Source of the DNA: Streptomyces sp. NRRL S-337
GTDB taxonomy: Bacteria; Actinomycetota; Actinomycetes; Streptomycetales; Streptomycetaceae
DNA: 64,000 nt
NCBI RefSeq assembly: GCF_000720175.1
Contig: NZ_JOIX01000002.1
Span: forward strand, 124,001 to 188,000
Direction of reading: 5' to 3'
Made by a program: the position numbers and the translations under genes. Below, piece by piece: positions 41,614-49,949 of this stretch (positions within the stretch are counted from its first letter, which is position 1; each line of letters opens with the position of its first letter). The notes under the pieces were generated by a model. It saw only the letters and a list, made by a program, of their open reading frames with translations, was not told the DNA's origin and searched no databases.

Positions 41614-42198
41614 TCAGCGGCGGTCGCCCCGGGCGAACTCATCGAGACGCTGCCTCACACGGTGAGGCAACTCGGCGTCCATGTGGACCGCAGCAACTTG
41701 GCGTTGCAGTTGTTCCTGCTCCAAGTCGTCCGTCGCCGCTTCGCCCGCCCAACAGAATCGGAGGATGGTCTCTGCCAGCAGGACGAGGGTGGCGAGGGCC
41801 GTAGCTGCCAGCGTGCCCTCGGCCAGCCATGGGGCTCGACCATGTCCTTCCATGGCCGACCACCAGAGTGTCGCAACCACGGAAACCACCAGCCAGACCG
41901 ACATGATGGCCCACATCAAGCCCACGGTTGCCGGCCTCTCGAACCGCCGCCGCAGGTCTCCGGTTGCCTTTCGGGACAAATCATGGGCCCGGTGCAGTTC
42001 GGCGTTGGTCGGCTCTTCACCTGCACGAAGCCGGTCGGCGATCACTCTCATGGCTGCCGCATGCCGCTGGTTCACTGCTCTGATGCGTTCTCTGACCGTG
42101 GTGACGGTGCCGTGGGACTGCACGGCCCCCACCACCAGCAGCCCAGCGTCGACGGACATGACAAGCGCGGCATAGTTGTCGGTCATCGCAAAGCGCAT
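41614..42198 (-). CDS. Integral membrane protein, unknown function
   Basis: 194 residues from MRFAMTDNYAALVMSVDAGL. A first short hydrophobic segment is followed by an Arg-rich helical stretch (RERIRAVNQRHAAAMRVIAD, RKATGDLRRRFERPATV) and two clear membrane helices (VGLMWAIMSVWLVVSVVATL, GTLAATALATLVLLAETILR). It ends with a Glu/Gln/Arg-rich tail. Start chosen for the GGGGGGAGAG site. Family unknown. Confidence 0.72.
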   Translation of the reverse strand: MRFAMTDNYAALVMSVDAGLLVVGAVQSHGTVTTVRERIRAVNQRHAAAMRVIADRLRAGEEPTNAELHRAHDLSRKATGDLRRRFERPATVGLMWAIMSVWLVVSVVATLWWSAMEGHGRAPWLAEGTLAATALATLVLLAETILRFCWAGEAATDDLEQEQLQRQVAAVHMDAELPHRVRQRLDEFARGDRR

Positions 42199-42346
42199 GA
42201 GCTCTCCCCCCGGTACAGACAGCCTACAGAGGCGCCTACCGTCGTTCGCCGCGTCAGCGCTGGGTTCGCATGCCGTCCTTCCCATGGCTGTGACACCGGG
42301 CCGGTCTCCTCGCAGGTGCCGGAGCGGGGAGAGCCCGCCGATCCAC

Positions 42347-42410
42347 CGTCCGCGCCGGGAGCCGTCCGCGCCAGGAGCTGTTCGCGCCGGGAGCTGTTCG
42401 CGTCGCGGGC
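42347..42410. repeat. Four copies of a 16-bp tandem repeat
   Basis: Exactly phased units at 42347, 42363, 42379 and 42395: CGTCCGCGCCGGGAGC, CGTCCGCGCCAGGAGC, TGTTCGCGCCGGGAGC, TGTTCGCGTCGCGGGC. They lie between the divergent membrane-protein gene and MarR gene, just ahead of the GCTTCA-TTA-TGAAGC palindrome (42459-42473). Confidence 0.8.
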
Positions 42411-42458
42411 AGCGCCTCCGTCCCCCTTGGTGAAGCGGTCCCGGCAGAGTAAGGCGCT

Positions 42459-42473
42459 GCTTCATTATGAAGC
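42459..42473. promoter_or_regulatory. Palindrome overlapping the MarR start
   Basis: GCTTCA and TGAAGC around TTA form a perfect 6-bp inverted repeat that covers the ATG at 42467. Either the mRNA is leaderless and the site represses initiation, or translation really starts at the Met at 42548. Confidence 0.5.
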
Positions 42474-43048
42474 ACGTACATAATTCTCCTGAGGGCTTGA
42501 CCAGGGACGATGCCGGCCTCCTCTACGACCCCGGCGTCCGGGCGGCCATGGGCACGTTCACGAGCGACGGCGACACCCTGGCGCTGGAAGCGGCCGCAGC
42601 TGTCCGCTCGGCCTCACAGGCCGTCGACCGGCTGCGTTCGCAGGGAGCGGCCGGCCGCGGCCTCAGCGCCGGCGCACTCGACGTTCTCGTACGGCTGGGT
42701 GCTGCCGCTGACGAGGGTCTGAGCATCGGCGAACTGGCGCGCGCCGGCGGGGTGAGCTCCCGGAACATCACCGGCCTGGTGGACACCCTGGAGCGCGGCC
42801 ATCTCGTGAAGCGGGTCCAGGACCGGCACGACCGCCGGTCGGTCCGAGTGCGGATCACACCGTCCGGACGCGACTGGCTGGAGTCCTTCCGCCAACCGAC
42901 GCAACGCGCCATGTCGGCGGTCTTCCAGGGCTTCACCCCGGCCGAACTGGACCAGTTCCGACACCTGTGCCTGCGCCTGGTCGAGAACCAGCAGCGGATC
43001 GAGCACTACCTGCGCACGAGTCCCCCCGACCAGTCCGCCTCTTCTTGA
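42467..43048 (+). CDS. MarR family transcriptional regulator
   Basis: 193 residues as annotated; a Met at 42548 would give 166, closer to family size. MarR features: GLSAGALDVLVRLGAAADEG, LSIGELARAGGVSSRNITGL, wing RVQDRHDRRSVRVRITPSGR, and a C-terminal helix with QQRIEHYLRTS. The SnoaL-like gene begins 49 bases downstream and is probably co-transcribed. A palindrome covers the upstream start. Confidence 0.87.
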   Translation: MKHVHNSPEGLTRDDAGLLYDPGVRAAMGTFTSDGDTLALEAAAAVRSASQAVDRLRSQGAAGRGLSAGALDVLVRLGAAADEGLSIGELARAGGVSSRNITGLVDTLERGHLVKRVQDRHDRRSVRVRITPSGRDWLESFRQPTQRAMSAVFQGFTPAELDQFRHLCLRLVENQQRIEHYLRTSPPDQSASS

Positions 43049-43097
43049 ACCGGTCGTTCCCTTTCCCATTCCCCTATCAACGACTCCCGAGGACGCC

Positions 43098-43559
43098 GTG
43101 ACCACCGATTCACCGACCCGACGCGCGGTCAGGGCGTATCACGACGCCCGGTTCCGCGGCGACGTCGCGGCCGCCGCCGCCCACATCGGCGACGGCTTCA
43201 CCTTCCGCAGCCCGTTCGTCGCCTCCAACAGCCCGACCGGCCACCTCGACGGCCTCGACGCACTCCTGGGAATCGTCACCGGCGTCGATCTCATCAGCGA
43301 GCTGTACGGCGACAACGAGGCGACCCTGATCTACGACATGCATACCGCCTCACCCGTCGGCACGCAGCACACGGCCGAACACTTCCGCCTCCACGACGGT
43401 CGGATCACCGCGATCAGGCTCCTCTTCGACTCCGCCCCCTGGCAGGCCGTTATGGCCGCAATTGTCCCGCATTGCGATGAGGTCACGCCCGCCAGGCGAC
43501 TGTCTCGGTGGCGAATGCACGCCTTCCCGGTTCACGCGGAGACGGTCCGCCCTGCCTGA
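43098..43559 (+). CDS. SnoaL/NTF2-like protein
   Basis: 153 residues from a GTG start (CGAGGA upstream). NTF2-fold pattern: VRAYHDARFRGDVAAAAAHI, FTFRSPFVASNSPTGHLDGL, and strands ATLIYDMHT and HTAEHFRLHDGRITAIRLLF. These small alpha+beta cones act as cyclases, isomerases or binding proteins. Second gene after the MarR regulator. The last 35 residues beyond the fold (RLSRWRMHAFPVHAE) look like an extension. Confidence 0.82.
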   Translation: MTTDSPTRRAVRAYHDARFRGDVAAAAAHIGDGFTFRSPFVASNSPTGHLDGLDALLGIVTGVDLISELYGDNEATLIYDMHTASPVGTQHTAEHFRLHDGRITAIRLLFDSAPWQAVMAAIVPHCDEVTPARRLSRWRMHAFPVHAETVRPA

Positions 43560-43783
43560 CTGATTGCGTCGAGTGGCGGTTTCGCGGCCATCGTCGCCCC
43601 GTCGGTGGAGGTTGCGCAACGCCGCTGTTTCAGGCGGGAGTTGGAGTCGTTGAGGAGTTCTCCGGCGGCGGGGGGGGCGGTATGCGTGCAACATCAGGCG
43701 TCCGGACACCCGACGGCTCTCGCGTGCGCCTCTGCGCGGCGCTGCGCAGCCGGCAGACTTCCACGGCGCAGTCCTTTCCGCGA

Positions 43784-43883
43784 ATCGCCCACCTCAGCCC
43801 TCTCCGTCGATCGCCCACGTCAGCTCTCCCGCGATCACCCCATCTCAGCTCTCCGGTGATCACCCCATCTCAGCTCTCCGGTG
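43784..43883. repeat. Four copies of a 24-26 bp tandem repeat
   Basis: Units at 43784-43809, 43810-43833, 43834-43858 and 43859-43883. The last two are identical over 25 bases (ATCACCCCATCTCAGCTCTC then CGGTG); the first two are diverged ATCGCCCAC versions. Confidence 0.8.
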
Positions 43884-44043
43884 ATCTTCTCGGAGCGTGC
43901 CGCTGTGCTCCCTCTCGTGCCAATTGTGTGCAAATTGTGGAGCACGGTCAGCCTGGGTGGGGCGCCATAGTGACCCCTCCGAGCTGCGATTGTGAGGGAA
44001 TCGGAGTCATTAGTTTTACCAATGTTTACCTGACGGACACCAT

Positions 44044-44067
44044 AGTTGGGCCTACTGAGGCCCAACT
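44044..44067. promoter_or_regulatory. 10-bp perfect inverted repeat upstream of the lipoprotein gene
   Basis: AGTTGGGCCT and AGGCCCAACT around ACTG. It lies about 100 bases before the GTG start and just after an AT-rich promoter-like stretch, so it could be an operator or an RNA hairpin in the leader. Confidence 0.55.
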
Positions 44068-44169
44068 TGTTCAGGCAAGTCGTCGGACAGGTGCTCACCC
44101 CCCACGTGCATCCCCTGTGTGGCCCCGCATGAATCCCCTCAATGCTCTGTGCGTACCCCTGGAGAGACC

Positions 44170-45327
44170 GTGACCGTGTTCCTGCCGAGGACTGCCGTCC
44201 TGACCGGCATCCTCGCCCTCGCCGCCGTACCCGCCCTAAGCGCCTGCAGCGCGGCCTCCGACGAGTCGAGCACCGCCGGCGGAAAGAGCAGCGCGGCCAC
44301 CGCGACCACGGCCGAGGCCTTCGGCGGCATCGACGCCCTGGCCAGCGAAGCCAAGAAGGAGGGCACGCTGCATGCGATCGCACTGCCCCGTAACTGGGCC
44401 AACTACGGCGCCCTGATCGACGGCTTCAAAAAGAAGTACGGCATCAAGGTCGAGGTCGAGAATCCGAACGGCGCCAGCCAGGACGAGATCAGCGCAGTCA
44501 CCTCGCGCAAGGGCAAGGACAACGCACCCGACGTCCTCGACCTCGGCAGCTCCTTCGCGCAGAGCGCCGCCCAGGAGGGGCTGCTCGCGCCGTACATGGT
44601 CGCCGGTTTCGCCGACATCCCCGACGTCCAGCGGGACTCCATCGGCCGCTGGGCCAACGACTACGGCGGCTACATCTCCTTCGGCTGCGATGCCAGGCGT
44701 GTGCAGACCTGCCCCACCAGCTTCAAGGATCTGCTCAAACCGCAGTACAAGGGGCAGATCGCACTCAACGGTAACCCCGCCAAGTCGGGTTCGGCCTTCG
44801 GCGCCGTGTACGCGGCCGCCCTCGCCAACGGCGGCTCGTTCGACGACATCCAGCCCGGCGTAGACTTCTTCGCCAAGCTGAAGAAGAGCGCCAACTACAC
44901 GCCCGTCGAATCCACCCCGGCCACCATTGAAAAGGGCAAGACGCCGATCAGTATCGACTGGGACTACCTCAACGCCGGGTACACCGACGAGTTCAAGTCC
45001 AAGGGCCTCGACTGGACGGTCGTGGTCCCCTCGGACGGCAAGTTCTCCCAGTACTACTCGCAGGCCATCAACAAGGATGCGCCGCACCCCGCGGCCGCGC
45101 GCCTGTGGCTGGAGTACCTCTACAGCGCCGAGGGCCAGAACCTCAGGCTCAAGGGATTCGCCCGTCCGGCTCTGATGACCGCCATGAAGAAGGCCGGCAC
45201 GCTCGACAGGGCCGCGGCGGCGAAGCTGCCGAAGGTCTCCGGCACGCCGAGCTTCCCGACCGAGACCCAGCAGAGCGACGCCAAGGTCGTCATCAGCCAG
45301 AGCTGGGGCACGGCCGCTACCGGCTGA
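44170..45327 (+). CDS. ABC transporter substrate-binding lipoprotein (orphan)
   Basis: 385 residues from a GTG (GGAGAGACC upstream). A lipoprotein signal with LSAC lipobox (Cys26) anchors it outside the membrane. The mature part is a periplasmic-binding-protein fold of the Fe(III)/polyamine/thiamine group: EGTLHAIALPRNWANYGALI, FKKKYGIKVEVENPNGASQD, NAPDVLDLGSSFAQSA, IALNGNPAKSGSAFGAVYAA, IEKGKTPISIDWDYLNAGY, and AQNLRLKG-type ending. No permease or ATPase gene is adjacent, so it must share a transporter encoded elsewhere. Confidence 0.87.
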   Translation: MTVFLPRTAVLTGILALAAVPALSACSAASDESSTAGGKSSAATATTAEAFGGIDALASEAKKEGTLHAIALPRNWANYGALIDGFKKKYGIKVEVENPNGASQDEISAVTSRKGKDNAPDVLDLGSSFAQSAAQEGLLAPYMVAGFADIPDVQRDSIGRWANDYGGYISFGCDARRVQTCPTSFKDLLKPQYKGQIALNGNPAKSGSAFGAVYAAALANGGSFDDIQPGVDFFAKLKKSANYTPVESTPATIEKGKTPISIDWDYLNAGYTDEFKSKGLDWTVVVPSDGKFSQYYSQAINKDAPHPAAARLWLEYLYSAEGQNLRLKGFARPALMTAMKKAGTLDRAAAAKLPKVSGTPSFPTETQQSDAKVVISQSWGTAATG

Positions 45328-46018
45328 CCTCACCCCGCATCCGGACCGACGTGGTGCCCGCCGCTTCCTCCCAGCGGCGGGCACCGCGCGACCGGCTGGC
45401 TCACCTCCCTCGACGATCCGGCTGCTCATCGTCAACGACCAGCCGCACGCCCGAGGTGCTCATCGTCAACGACCAGCCGCACGCCCGAGGTGCTCATCGT
45501 CGACGACCAGCCGCATGCCCGAGGTGGACGGCTGGCAAGTCACCCGGCTCCTACCCGAGCCCGACGTCCAGGCACGCCCCGTCACAGCCGCGTTGACGCC
45601 GGTCCTCCGGCATCGGGGCGCGGGAGGCGAACAGGCCGCGAACCCTCGGGCGCCCAAAACCCGCACGCTCAAACCCCCGGATACCCAAACCCCCTCCCTT
45701 TGCGCCGAGTTCGGGCCGTGCGCGGCACCACGATGTGCGGTGCGGAGAAAAGGATCTGCGGTGGATGGCGGTGGAAACCGCGGAATATCCGCTTCCAGGG
45801 AGCGTCCCGACCGCCACACAAGGACGATCAACGCCGTTGAATTCTCCACTTCGGTACGGGAGTTGTTCCATCGTGGCCCGAACATGCGGGCCGACTTGAT
45901 GCTCCGTTCTTCCCTGCCAGCATGGGGCGGCGCGCGCCGATCGTCGGCGCGCCGGCTCCTGCCCTCCGCGGCGGCCGCGTCCCGGAGGGGAGCCGAGGCC
46001 CCATCAGAGGAGTGGAAG
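45328..46018. other. Gap with response-regulator scraps before the melC operon
   Basis: About 690 bases. The first part (to about 45570) is a decayed receiver domain containing 34-bp repeats. The rest (45570-46018) has no gene; it probably holds the melC promoter, with TTGAATTCTC near 45837 as a -35-like element, and GAGGAGTGGAAG as the melC1 ribosome binding site. Confidence 0.5.
45405..45575 (+). pseudogene. Receiver-domain remnant with triplicated 34-bp repeat
   Basis: RLLIVNDQPHARG resembles the LLIVDDQPLVR start of a response regulator and MPEVDGWQVTRLL its phosphosite loop, but they are only about 20 codons apart and in different frames. Three head-to-tail copies of a 34-bp unit (45422-45455, 45456-45489, 45490-45523) repeat the first block. 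The later copies fall out of frame, since 34 is not a multiple of 3. Confidence 0.6.
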
Positions 46019-46501
46019 ATGTCGCGTCCCACCCGGCGCCAGGTGCTGTACGGCAGTGCCGCATCGCTCGCGGGAGTGGTGCTGGCCGCACCGGTCGCCC
46101 ACGCCGCCCATGCCGACCGCGCCGTCGAACGATCCGCCGACGGCCACGGACACCCGGCGGCAGGCGGGCACTCCGGCAGCGGCCACGACATGCCCGAGCC
46201 CGAGCCGTTCGACGAGATGTACCAGGGCCGCCACATAGCGGGCTGGCCGGCGGATTCGGGCGATTCGCCCGGCGGCCAAGGAGGCCACGGAAAGCGAGCG
46301 CGGCGGCTCGCCGGCCCGCACGACGGTATGGACTTCGTCGTCCGCATCGACAACGACGACCTCCATGTGATGCGGAACGCCGACGGCACCTGGATCAGCC
46401 TGGTGAACCACTACGAGAAGTTCAGCACCCCGCACGCCCTGGCGCGCGCTGCCGTCCGGGTGCTCCAGGGTGCCGACCTGGTCCCCGTCATCACCGGCTG
46501 A
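46019..46501 (+). CDS. melC1: Tyrosinase copper chaperone/cofactor MelC1
   Basis: 160 residues. Twin-arginine signal SRPTRRQVLYGSAASLAGVV, then a His/Gly-rich region (GHGHPAAGGHSGSGHDMPEP) and the MelC1 core FDEMYQGRHIAGW, MDFVVRIDNDDLHVMRNADG and TWISLVNHYEKFSTPHALAR. MelC1 delivers copper to tyrosinase and carries it out through the Tat system. The longer Gly/His insert before the core is notable. It precedes melC2 by 40 bases in one operon. Confidence 0.93.
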   Translation: MSRPTRRQVLYGSAASLAGVVLAAPVAHAAHADRAVERSADGHGHPAAGGHSGSGHDMPEPEPFDEMYQGRHIAGWPADSGDSPGGQGGHGKRARRLAGPHDGMDFVVRIDNDDLHVMRNADGTWISLVNHYEKFSTPHALARAAVRVLQGADLVPVITG

Positions 46502-46541
46502 GGCCCGACCCTGCCCGTCCCCCCACCGAGGAGTCCTCGAC

Positions 46542-47360
46542 ATGGCAGTCAGGAAGAACCAGGCGAACCTCACCGCCACCGAGAAGCGCAACTTCGTCGA
46601 CGCGGTGCTGGAGCTCAAGCGCGCCGGCCGCTACGACGAATTCATCAGCACCCACAACGCGTTCATCATCGGCGACACCGACGACGGGGAGCGGACCGGC
46701 CACCGGTCGCCGTCCTTCCTCCCCTGGCACCGAAGGTTCCTGCTGCAGTTCGAGCAGGCCCTGCAGAGCATCACCCCATCGGTCACCCTCCCCTACTGGG
46801 ACTGGACCGTCGACCGCAGCCCCCGCAGTTCCCTGTGGGCCGACGACTTCCTCGGAGGTGACGGGCGCAGCGGCGACGGCCGGGTGACTTCGGGCCCGTT
46901 CGCCTTCAGCGGCGGCAGGTGGCCGATGAACCTCAGGGTGGACGGCCGGACGTTCCTGCGCCGCTCCCTCGGCACCGCCGTGCGCGAGCTGCCGACCCGG
47001 GCCGAGGTCGACCGGGTGCTCGCCATGGACGTCTATGACGCGCCCCCGTGGAACAGCGCGTCCGACGGCTTCCGCAACAACATCGAGGGCTGGCGCGGCC
47101 CCAACCTGCACAACCGGGTGCACGTCTGGGTCGGCGGGCAGATGACCACCGGCGCCTCCCCCAACGACCCGGTCTTCTGGCTGCACCACTGCTTCATCGA
47201 CAAGCTCTGGGCCGACTGGCAGAAGCTGCACCCCACCTCGGGCTATCTCCCGACCGGCGACACCCCCGACGTCGTCGACCTGCACGACACGATGAAGCCG
47301 TGGAACGACGTGACACCGGCGGACCTCTTGGACCACACCAAGTTCTATACTTACGCGTGA
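46542..47360 (+). CDS. melC2: Tyrosinase MelC2
   Basis: 272-residue type-3 copper monooxygenase that converts tyrosine and DOPA to dopaquinone for melanin. The six copper ligands fall exactly where the Streptomyces enzymes have them: His38 (STHNAF), His54 (GHRSPS) and His63 (PWHRRF) for CuA; His190, His194 (LHNRVHVW) and His216 (WLHHCFID) for CuB. It has no signal peptide of its own and depends on MelC1 for export. Full length. Confidence 0.96.
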   Translation: MAVRKNQANLTATEKRNFVDAVLELKRAGRYDEFISTHNAFIIGDTDDGERTGHRSPSFLPWHRRFLLQFEQALQSITPSVTLPYWDWTVDRSPRSSLWADDFLGGDGRSGDGRVTSGPFAFSGGRWPMNLRVDGRTFLRRSLGTAVRELPTRAEVDRVLAMDVYDAPPWNSASDGFRNNIEGWRGPNLHNRVHVWVGGQMTTGASPNDPVFWLHHCFIDKLWADWQKLHPTSGYLPTGDTPDVVDLHDTMKPWNDVTPADLLDHTKFYTYA

Positions 47361-47577
47361 CAGGTACCTGACAGCGCCGCCACAGCTCACGCAGCTGGCA
47401 CTCCTGCGCCCGTACCTGACGCCCAACCCCTACCCTCCCTCCCAGGCACCTCCGCAGGATGCCCCGCCCGGGCGGCTTCCCCAACGGCCGCCCGGGCGGG
47501 GCGGTGCGACTGCCTCCGGCGGTGACGGCGTCCACGACTAGGGAGTCAGCTCGGCCGGCCCCGCTCGGCAGTGGGGA

Positions 47578-48156
47578 TCAGACGTCCTCGACGAACGAGT
47601 GGTACAACGTGTACCGCTTGAAGCTGACGTCACCGGCCGTGGTGGCTTCATGAGAGAGGGCGTCGGTCCATTCTGCGACGACGATCGCACGCTCGCCATC
47701 TGCTGCAAGGTGGACGTGCGCCGCGAGCAAACCCGGCGCCGGCCCGCCCGTGGACTCCACATCACCCGCCGCCATCGTGCTGACCACGAAGACGCCGGCT
47801 GGTCGTTCTGCGTCGTGAACAACGCTGCGATGCAGGCGACTTCGGGTCAGTCCCGGGCGTTTGATACCCGGCACGAGCGTGTCCACACGGCTGACGACGC
47901 CGGCGCGGCGGGCACGAGCCCATGCCAGGTGCTCTTCATCGCTGGTCCACTGCGCATGGAAGAGGAGACCGGCCCCGTCCGTCGACAGGAAAACGTGCTG
48001 TGCCAGGCGCCCGGACGGTGTCGCGGCTGCCGCCCACTCATCAATCAGAGCGTCAGCGGCCGCACGCGAACGCTCGGCAGTGCCAGTAAGCCACTCACTC
48101 CACAACGTTGTTCCAGCAGCAGGGGAAACGAGATCCAGGAACCGAGTCATGGACAT
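47578..48156 (-). CDS. Antibiotic biosynthesis monooxygenase-like (ABM) protein
   Basis: 192 residues with two dimeric alpha/beta-barrel-like halves: about 10-95 (ADALIDEWAAAATPSGRLAQ, VFLSTDGAGLLFHAQWTSDE, EHLAWARA) and 115-190 (AGVFVVSTMAAGDVES, LLAAHVHLAADGERAIVVAE, WTDALSHEA). The AQWTSDEEHLAW and AEWTDALSHEA blocks are ABM hallmarks. Such folds oxidise polyketide quinones or act as small lyases, but cofactorless oxygenase residues cannot be confirmed. Same strand as the truncated AMP ligase upstream, 110 bases away. Confidence 0.75.
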   Translation of the reverse strand: MSMTRFLDLVSPAAGTTLWSEWLTGTAERSRAAADALIDEWAAAATPSGRLAQHVFLSTDGAGLLFHAQWTSDEEHLAWARARRAGVVSRVDTLVPGIKRPGLTRSRLHRSVVHDAERPAGVFVVSTMAAGDVESTGGPAPGLLAAHVHLAADGERAIVVAEWTDALSHEATTAGDVSFKRYTLYHSFVEDV

Positions 48157-48266
48157 GGACTCTCATACATCAACTGCGGTTGAGGTCAAGCGGCAAGCGC
48201 TTCACACCACCACACCACCGCTTCACGTCGGACGGGGCCCCCAATGGGTTCTCTCTTCTGGCGGTC

Positions 48267-49655
48267 CTACATGTGGCCTGCTCCGCCCGTGGTCAGGCCG
48301 CCTGTGAGGCGGCCGGACACCACCAAATTGCCGTCGGGGGTGCGCCGCGCGAGGTTGCCGGTGCGGAAGTAGCCGTCGGTGGTGAAGGAGCGTGCGTTGT
48401 GGTCGGGCGCCCGGTAGTAGCCGCGCAGGGTATACGGACCGCGGGTGAGGAGTTCGCCGACCTCGCCGTCGGGCACGTCCTTGCCGTCGACGTCTACGAT
48501 GCGGATCTCATCGTCGGGCGAGAGCGGGCGGCCCTTCGTGGTGAGCACGGTCTCGTCCGGATCGGCGGGCCGGGTGAGAGTGAGCAGCCCCTCGGCCATG
48601 CCGAAGACCTGCTGCAGCCGACAGCCCCATTCGGGGCCTATCCGTTCGGCGGTCGCCCGATGCAAGGGCGGCGCGCCGCCGATCTGCACGAGACGCAGTC
48701 TGCTCAAGTCAGCCTGAGCGGCGGGGAGTTCGTTGAGCCAGGCTTGGGCAACGGAGGGCACCACCGAGGTGATGGTGACCCGCTCTCGTTCTATGACTGG
48801 CAGGCATGCGGCGGGATCCGGGCTCTCGACCAGGACGACGGTGCCGCCGACGGAGAAGGTGCCGACGATGCCGGGGCAGCCGAAGGTGAAGTTGAACTCG
48901 GCGGGCAGCGCGGCGAGATACACGTCGTCCTCGGCGAGCGACACCAGCTCGGCGGCGGCACGCGCCTGGTAGGCGTAGTCGTTGTGGGTGCGCGGAATGA
49001 GCTTGGGCGCTGGTGCTTCGGTGGTTCCGCCGGAGAGCAGGAAGAACGCCACCTGGTCGGCGCTTTGCGCGTGCGCCGGGTCGGGCGGGGCGTCGATGGA
49101 GCTCAGCGGGAAGTAGTGGCAGCCCGAGGGGTCGGTGGTCAGGCCGCCGTACGAGGAAGCGGTGTCTGGCGCGTCGAGGGTGAACACCCGGCGCAGGAAC
49201 GGGCCTTGGGCGGCGATGGCTGCGGCCATCGCCGCGTGGTCGAAGCCCTGGGATGTCGAGGGGCCGACGTAGCCGACGGCCTCGGTGACCCGCACGAGGT
49301 GGGACACCTCGGGCTCGCGGTGCGAGACCGGGCAGAACACGGGGACCGCGCCGACGCGCATCAGCGCGAAGAGGGTGATGACGAACTCGGCGACGTTCGG
49401 TAGCTGGACGACGACCCGCTGACCTGGCCTGAGGCCGCGCAGCCGGAATCCGGCGGCCATACGGCCCACGCGACGGTTCAGGTTCGCGTACGTGATGCGG
49501 GTGCCGCCGTGCACGAGCGCGGTCCGCGGTCCGTACTGCAGGGCCCAGCCGCGCAGCAGATTGTCCAGCGTATTGCCACGCCAGTGCCCGGCCGCCCAGT
49601 AGCGGTCGACGAACTCCTCGGGCCAGGGCGTACAGCCGTCGAGCATGGATGTCAT
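48267..49655 (-). CDS. Aryl-acid AMP ligase (EntE/DhbE-like), C-terminally truncated
   Basis: 462 residues. Adenylation core: PEEFVDRYWAAGHWRGNTLD, P-loop LSGGTTEAPAPKLIPRTHND, AEFNFTFGCPGIVGTFSVGG (Asn as in aryl-acid ligases that bind a 2-hydroxy group), VFGMAEGLLTLTRPADP, and DGYFRTGNLARRTPDGNLVV. After SGRL it ends within about 10 residues (TGGLTTGGAGHM). The whole C-terminal lid domain with the catalytic lysine, about 100 residues, is missing and Asn replaces the hinge-preceding Asp of RTGDL. Probably inactive or a broken siderophore/antibiotic gene. Start at 49655; GGAGGCCGGAAG-type repeats lie upstream. Confidence 0.82.
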   Translation of the reverse strand: MTSMLDGCTPWPEEFVDRYWAAGHWRGNTLDNLLRGWALQYGPRTALVHGGTRITYANLNRRVGRMAAGFRLRGLRPGQRVVVQLPNVAEFVITLFALMRVGAVPVFCPVSHREPEVSHLVRVTEAVGYVGPSTSQGFDHAAMAAAIAAQGPFLRRVFTLDAPDTASSYGGLTTDPSGCHYFPLSSIDAPPDPAHAQSADQVAFFLLSGGTTEAPAPKLIPRTHNDYAYQARAAAELVSLAEDDVYLAALPAEFNFTFGCPGIVGTFSVGGTVVLVESPDPAACLPVIERERVTITSVVPSVAQAWLNELPAAQADLSRLRLVQIGGAPPLHRATAERIGPEWGCRLQQVFGMAEGLLTLTRPADPDETVLTTKGRPLSPDDEIRIVDVDGKDVPDGEVGELLTRGPYTLRGYYRAPDHNARSFTTDGYFRTGNLARRTPDGNLVVSGRLTGGLTTGGAGHM

Positions 49656-49949
49656 TCGCTTTCTTCTGTACCCGTTTCGGGAACCGGAGGCCGGAAGTCG
49701 GAAGCCAAAGGCCGGAAGCCGGAATCCGTGCGGGGCGTAACTCGCTGTGCCGGGTGGCACAGCGGTGATCTCGACGACCGTGGCCCCGGATGAGTGGCCG
49801 GCTGTCGGCGTTCGGGGGATGTCGGGCCGGAAAGTCTCGTCAGTGGAAGCCTCGGTGCGCCAACGGGACCTTCCGACCCGAAGACCGAGCCTGTGGGCAC
49901 CGTGAGAGCGCATTTCACAGGCCGGGCGGCCGGGATTTCCGGTCGGCGG

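Larger units (their letters stand above)
43560..44169. other. Long leader region with 25-bp repeats and a hairpin
   Basis: About 610 bases before the solute-binding lipoprotein gene with no credible gene. It holds four 24-26 bp tandem units (43784-43883) and a 10-bp inverted repeat (44044-44067). An AT-rich stretch near 44010-44030 (TTAGTTTTACCAATGTTTAC) may be the promoter. Confidence 0.55.

Noticed and set aside
45422..45523. 34-bp direct repeats as a CRISPR array
   Set aside because: Repeats are directly adjacent with no spacers, and the unit encodes a receiver-domain fragment; no cas genes are present in the window.
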